A stretch of 64,000 bases of DNA from positions 1 to 64,000 of the forward strand of contig JAJXTH010000008.1 of NCBI GenBank assembly GCA_021783995.1, given 5' to 3'. A program made the translations under genes and the position numbers. The first letter of the stretch is position 1. Every line of letters starts with the position of its first letter. Shown here piece after piece: positions 62,231 through 64,000 of this stretch. Source of the DNA: Pseudomonadota bacterium (lineage in GTDB: Bacteria; Pseudomonadota; Gammaproteobacteria; Burkholderiales; Gallionellaceae). Below the pieces are notes generated by a model. The model searched no databases. It was not told the origin of the DNA and was given only the letters and a program-made list of their open reading frames with translations.

Positions 62231-62651
62231 GCTCTCGCTTTCCGTGCAGTATGCAAGCGATGCGGCTGCGCTTCCCACCAGACAGCAGTTGCGCCGCTGG
62301 GTGTCAGTCGCGATGCAGAGGGATTTGAGCATGACCCTGCGCATCGTTGACGAGGAAGAGGGAAGGGAACTCAACCTCGCCTACCGTGGGCGCGACTATG
62401 CGACCAACGTGCTGACCTTCGTCTACGACGATGCGGGGGGAGATATAGTCATCTGCGCGCCCGTCGTCGAGCGCGAGGCGCGTGAGCAGCACAAGGACCT
62501 GATGGCGCATTACGCACACATGGTGATACATGCGGTGCTGCACCTGCAGGGGTACGACCACGAGACGGATGAGGAGGCGAAGCGGATGGAAGCACTCGAA
62601 ACCGGCTTGATGGTAAGATTGCGCTATCCCGATCCCTACATGGAAGCCTGA
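62220..62651 (+). CDS. ybeY: Endoribonuclease YbeY
   Basis: The 143-residue protein has the zinc motif [17 protein letters not shown] (three His) and the NVLTF region ([13 protein letters not shown]). It acts in 16S rRNA 3' maturation and ribosome quality control. Length is at the short end of the family. Confidence 0.93.
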   Translation: MKNKLSLSVQYASDAAALPTRQQLRRWVSVAMQRDLSMTLRIVDEEEGRELNLAYRGRDYATNVLTFVYDDAGGDIVICAPVVEREAREQHKDLMAHYAHMVIHAVLHLQGYDHETDEEAKRMEALETGLMVRLRYPDPYMEA

Positions 62652-62660
62652 CACCCTAAA

Positions 62661-63497
62661 ATGCCCGAACCCGAGAGTCACAAGCCGACGCTGCTGGAAC
62701 GCCTTTCCGCGCTGTTGCTGCGCGAGCCAGAAGACCGCGAGCAACTGGTGAAACTTTTGCACGGCGCTTACGAGAACAACCTGCTGGATGCGGATGCGCT
62801 GTCGATGATGGAGGGTGTGCTGCAGGTGTCGGAGAGGCAGGTGCGGGAGATCATGATACCCAGAGCGCAGATGGATGTGATCGACATCAGCCTCTCTCCA
62901 GACGAATTCATCCCCTTCGTCATCGAAACCGCACATTCGCGCTTCCCTGTGATCGATGGTGACAAGGACAACATCATCGGCATCCTGCTGGCCAAGGATC
63001 TACTGCGCTATTACGCGGGCGAGGAGTTCGACGTGCGCGACATGCTGCGCCCTGTCGTCTTCGTGCCGGAAGCCAAAAGGTTGAATGTGCTGCTCAGGGA
63101 GTTCCGCAGCAACCGCAACCACATCGCACTGGTGGTGAACGAATACGGCGGCGTCTCCGGCATGGTGACGATAGAAGACGTGCTGGAGCAGATCGTGGGC
63201 GACATCGAGGACGAGTACGATTTCGACGAGGACGAGGACAACATCATCCCAGACGGCGCGGGCAAGTTCAGGATCAAGGCGGAAACCGAGATCGCCGATT
63301 TCAATGCAGAGCTGGGCGCGGATTTCAGCGACGAGGAATGCGATACTGTCGGCGGCCTGCTGCTGAAGGCTGCGGGGAGATTGCCCAAGGCCGGCGACAG
63401 TCTGCACCTGGACGGATTCGTCTTCACCGTGCTGCGTGCGGACAGCCGCAGGCTCTATACGCTGCTGGTGGAGCGTGAGCAGTCGGCAAGCCGTTGA
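62661..63497 (+). CDS. corC: CorC/HlyC family CBS-domain protein
   Basis: The 278-residue protein has two CBS domains (about residues 60-190: MIPRAQMDVIDI, HSRFPVIDGDKDNIIGILLAKDLL, NHIALVVNEYGGVSGMVTIEDVLEQIVGDI) and the C-terminal CorC_HlyC FAD-like domain. It follows ybeY as usual; lnt, its normal downstream neighbour, is not present. Confidence 0.93.
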   Translation: MPEPESHKPTLLERLSALLLREPEDREQLVKLLHGAYENNLLDADALSMMEGVLQVSERQVREIMIPRAQMDVIDISLSPDEFIPFVIETAHSRFPVIDGDKDNIIGILLAKDLLRYYAGEEFDVRDMLRPVVFVPEAKRLNVLLREFRSNRNHIALVVNEYGGVSGMVTIEDVLEQIVGDIEDEYDFDEDEDNIIPDGAGKFRIKAETEIADFNAELGADFSDEECDTVGGLLLKAAGRLPKAGDSLHLDGFVFTVLRADSRRLYTLLVEREQSASR

Positions 63498-63500
63498 TGC

Positions 63501-64000
63501 TTAAGGTGCCTGCTGGACTAAGAGCTGTGTCAGCCCCTGCCGGGAAAGCGGCCTGTGATACAGGAATCCCTGCATGATGGAGCAGCCTGCGTTCTCGAGG
63601 TAGCTTGCCTGAAGCTCCGTCTCTACGCCTTCGGCGATCAGGTTCAACCCAAGCTCTTTCGCGATCGAGATGATCGCGAGGATGATGGGTGAATGCGCGC
63701 CATCGAATACGATACCCTTCACGAAGGACTGGTCTATCTTGATGGTGTGTATGGGCAGGCGCTGCAGATAGGCAAGCGAGGAATAACCGGTTCCGAAATC
63801 GTCGATCGCAACGCTCACCCCGCTCATGGAGAGCATCTTGAGCTGCTCTATCGCGAGGCCGGGATTGCGGATGCAGATGTTTTCGGTGATTTCGATCTCC
63901 ATCTGGTTTGGCGTTATGTCGCGGTGTAGCAGCGCATCCTTCAGCTTCCTCGGGAATCCCCGCTCCAGGCATTGCGGAGAGAGGTTGATCGAAAGCCTGG
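63501..64000 (-). CDS. EAL-domain cyclic-di-GMP phosphodiesterase, partial
   Basis: The gene runs off the window; only the C-terminal about 166 residues are seen, beginning RLSINLSPQCLERGF. EAL-domain catalytic motifs present: MEIEITENI, VAIDDFGTGYSSLAYLQRLP, IKIDQSFVKGI and LIAEGVETE. These are the metal and c-di-GMP binding residues of active phosphodiesterases. The EAL signature itself and any sensor or GGDEF domain lie outside. It is convergent to corC with three bases between. Confidence 0.92.
   Translation of the reverse strand, partial: RLSINLSPQCLERGFPRKLKDALLHRDITPNQMEIEITENICIRNPGLAIEQLKMLSMSGVSVAIDDFGTGYSSLAYLQRLPIHTIKIDQSFVKGIVFDGAHSPIILAIISIAKELGLNLIAEGVETELQASYLENAGCSIMQGFLYHRPLSRQGLTQLLVQQAP

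Overview
The window looks like a chromosomal segment of a betaproteobacterium, most likely a neutrophilic iron oxidiser of the Gallionellaceae (Sideroxydans/Gallionella type). This is inferred from three things: betaproteobacterial housekeeping order (hisCBHAFIE-hinT-tatABC-degS-nif3 ... sspAB; ftsYEX-rpoH; lolB-ispE-tRNA-prs-rplY-pth-ychF; birA-coaX-SPOR; miaB-ybeY-corC), a Cyc2-like outer-membrane cytochrome-porin, and a complete alternative complex III. No lineage marker such as rRNA is present, so the family assignment is an inference.

Layout. 0-1.8 kb: a heptamer tandem repeat, then a general porin with its own promoter and terminator. 1.9-14.1 kb: a two-component system, two tandem paralogous RND permeases separated by a small unrecognised protein, then adaptor, outer-membrane factor and a periplasmic monoheme cytochrome c, closed by a terminator. 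14.1-18.1 kb: a mixed accessory stretch with an inverted-repeat element, two DUF2442 genes, coq7, an orphan MNT nucleotidyltransferase, the Cyc2-like gene with a near-consensus promoter and its own terminator, and a toxin-antitoxin pair. 18.1-25.7 kb: histidine biosynthesis (without hisG/hisD), hinT, tatABC and an MscS channel. 25.7-28.2 kb: a DegS-like protease, a Nif3-like protein and an unknown gene. 28.2-35.8 kb: the alternative complex III operon actA-B1-B2-C-D-E-F, sitting where betaproteobacteria normally carry petABC, directly before sspAB. 36.8-40.6 kb: rpoH, a small membrane protein and ftsX-ftsE-ftsY on the minus strand. 40.6-44.6 kb: a catalytic/non-catalytic M16 peptidase pair, rsmD, coaD and ferredoxin. 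44.6-49.3 kb (minus): an AcpA-like phosphatase, mutM and a Gld-like ABC exporter. 49.4-56.3 kb: a TPR lipoprotein, decayed toxin-antitoxin and acetyltransferase remnants, lolB-ispE, tRNA-Gln, prs, rplY, pth and a glycine-zipper protein. 56.6-64 kb: ychF, birA, coaX, a SPOR protein, a CAU tRNA, a GNAT protein, miaB, ybeY, corC and a partial EAL protein.

How the parts may work together (inference): the Cyc2-like protein could take electrons from Fe(II) at the cell surface. Soluble periplasmic cytochromes (perhaps the one at 13627) could carry them to terminal oxidases or to alternative complex III, which exchanges electrons between quinol and cytochrome c and here appears to replace the bc1 complex. 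Tat (23-24 kb) would export the Tat-type ActB1 subunit. The RND/two-component locus suggests a metal or toxic-compound stress response. Two heptamer repeat tracts of a related GGATNNA pattern, several REP-like palindromes and a toxin-antitoxin graveyard record genome plasticity around an otherwise conserved backbone.
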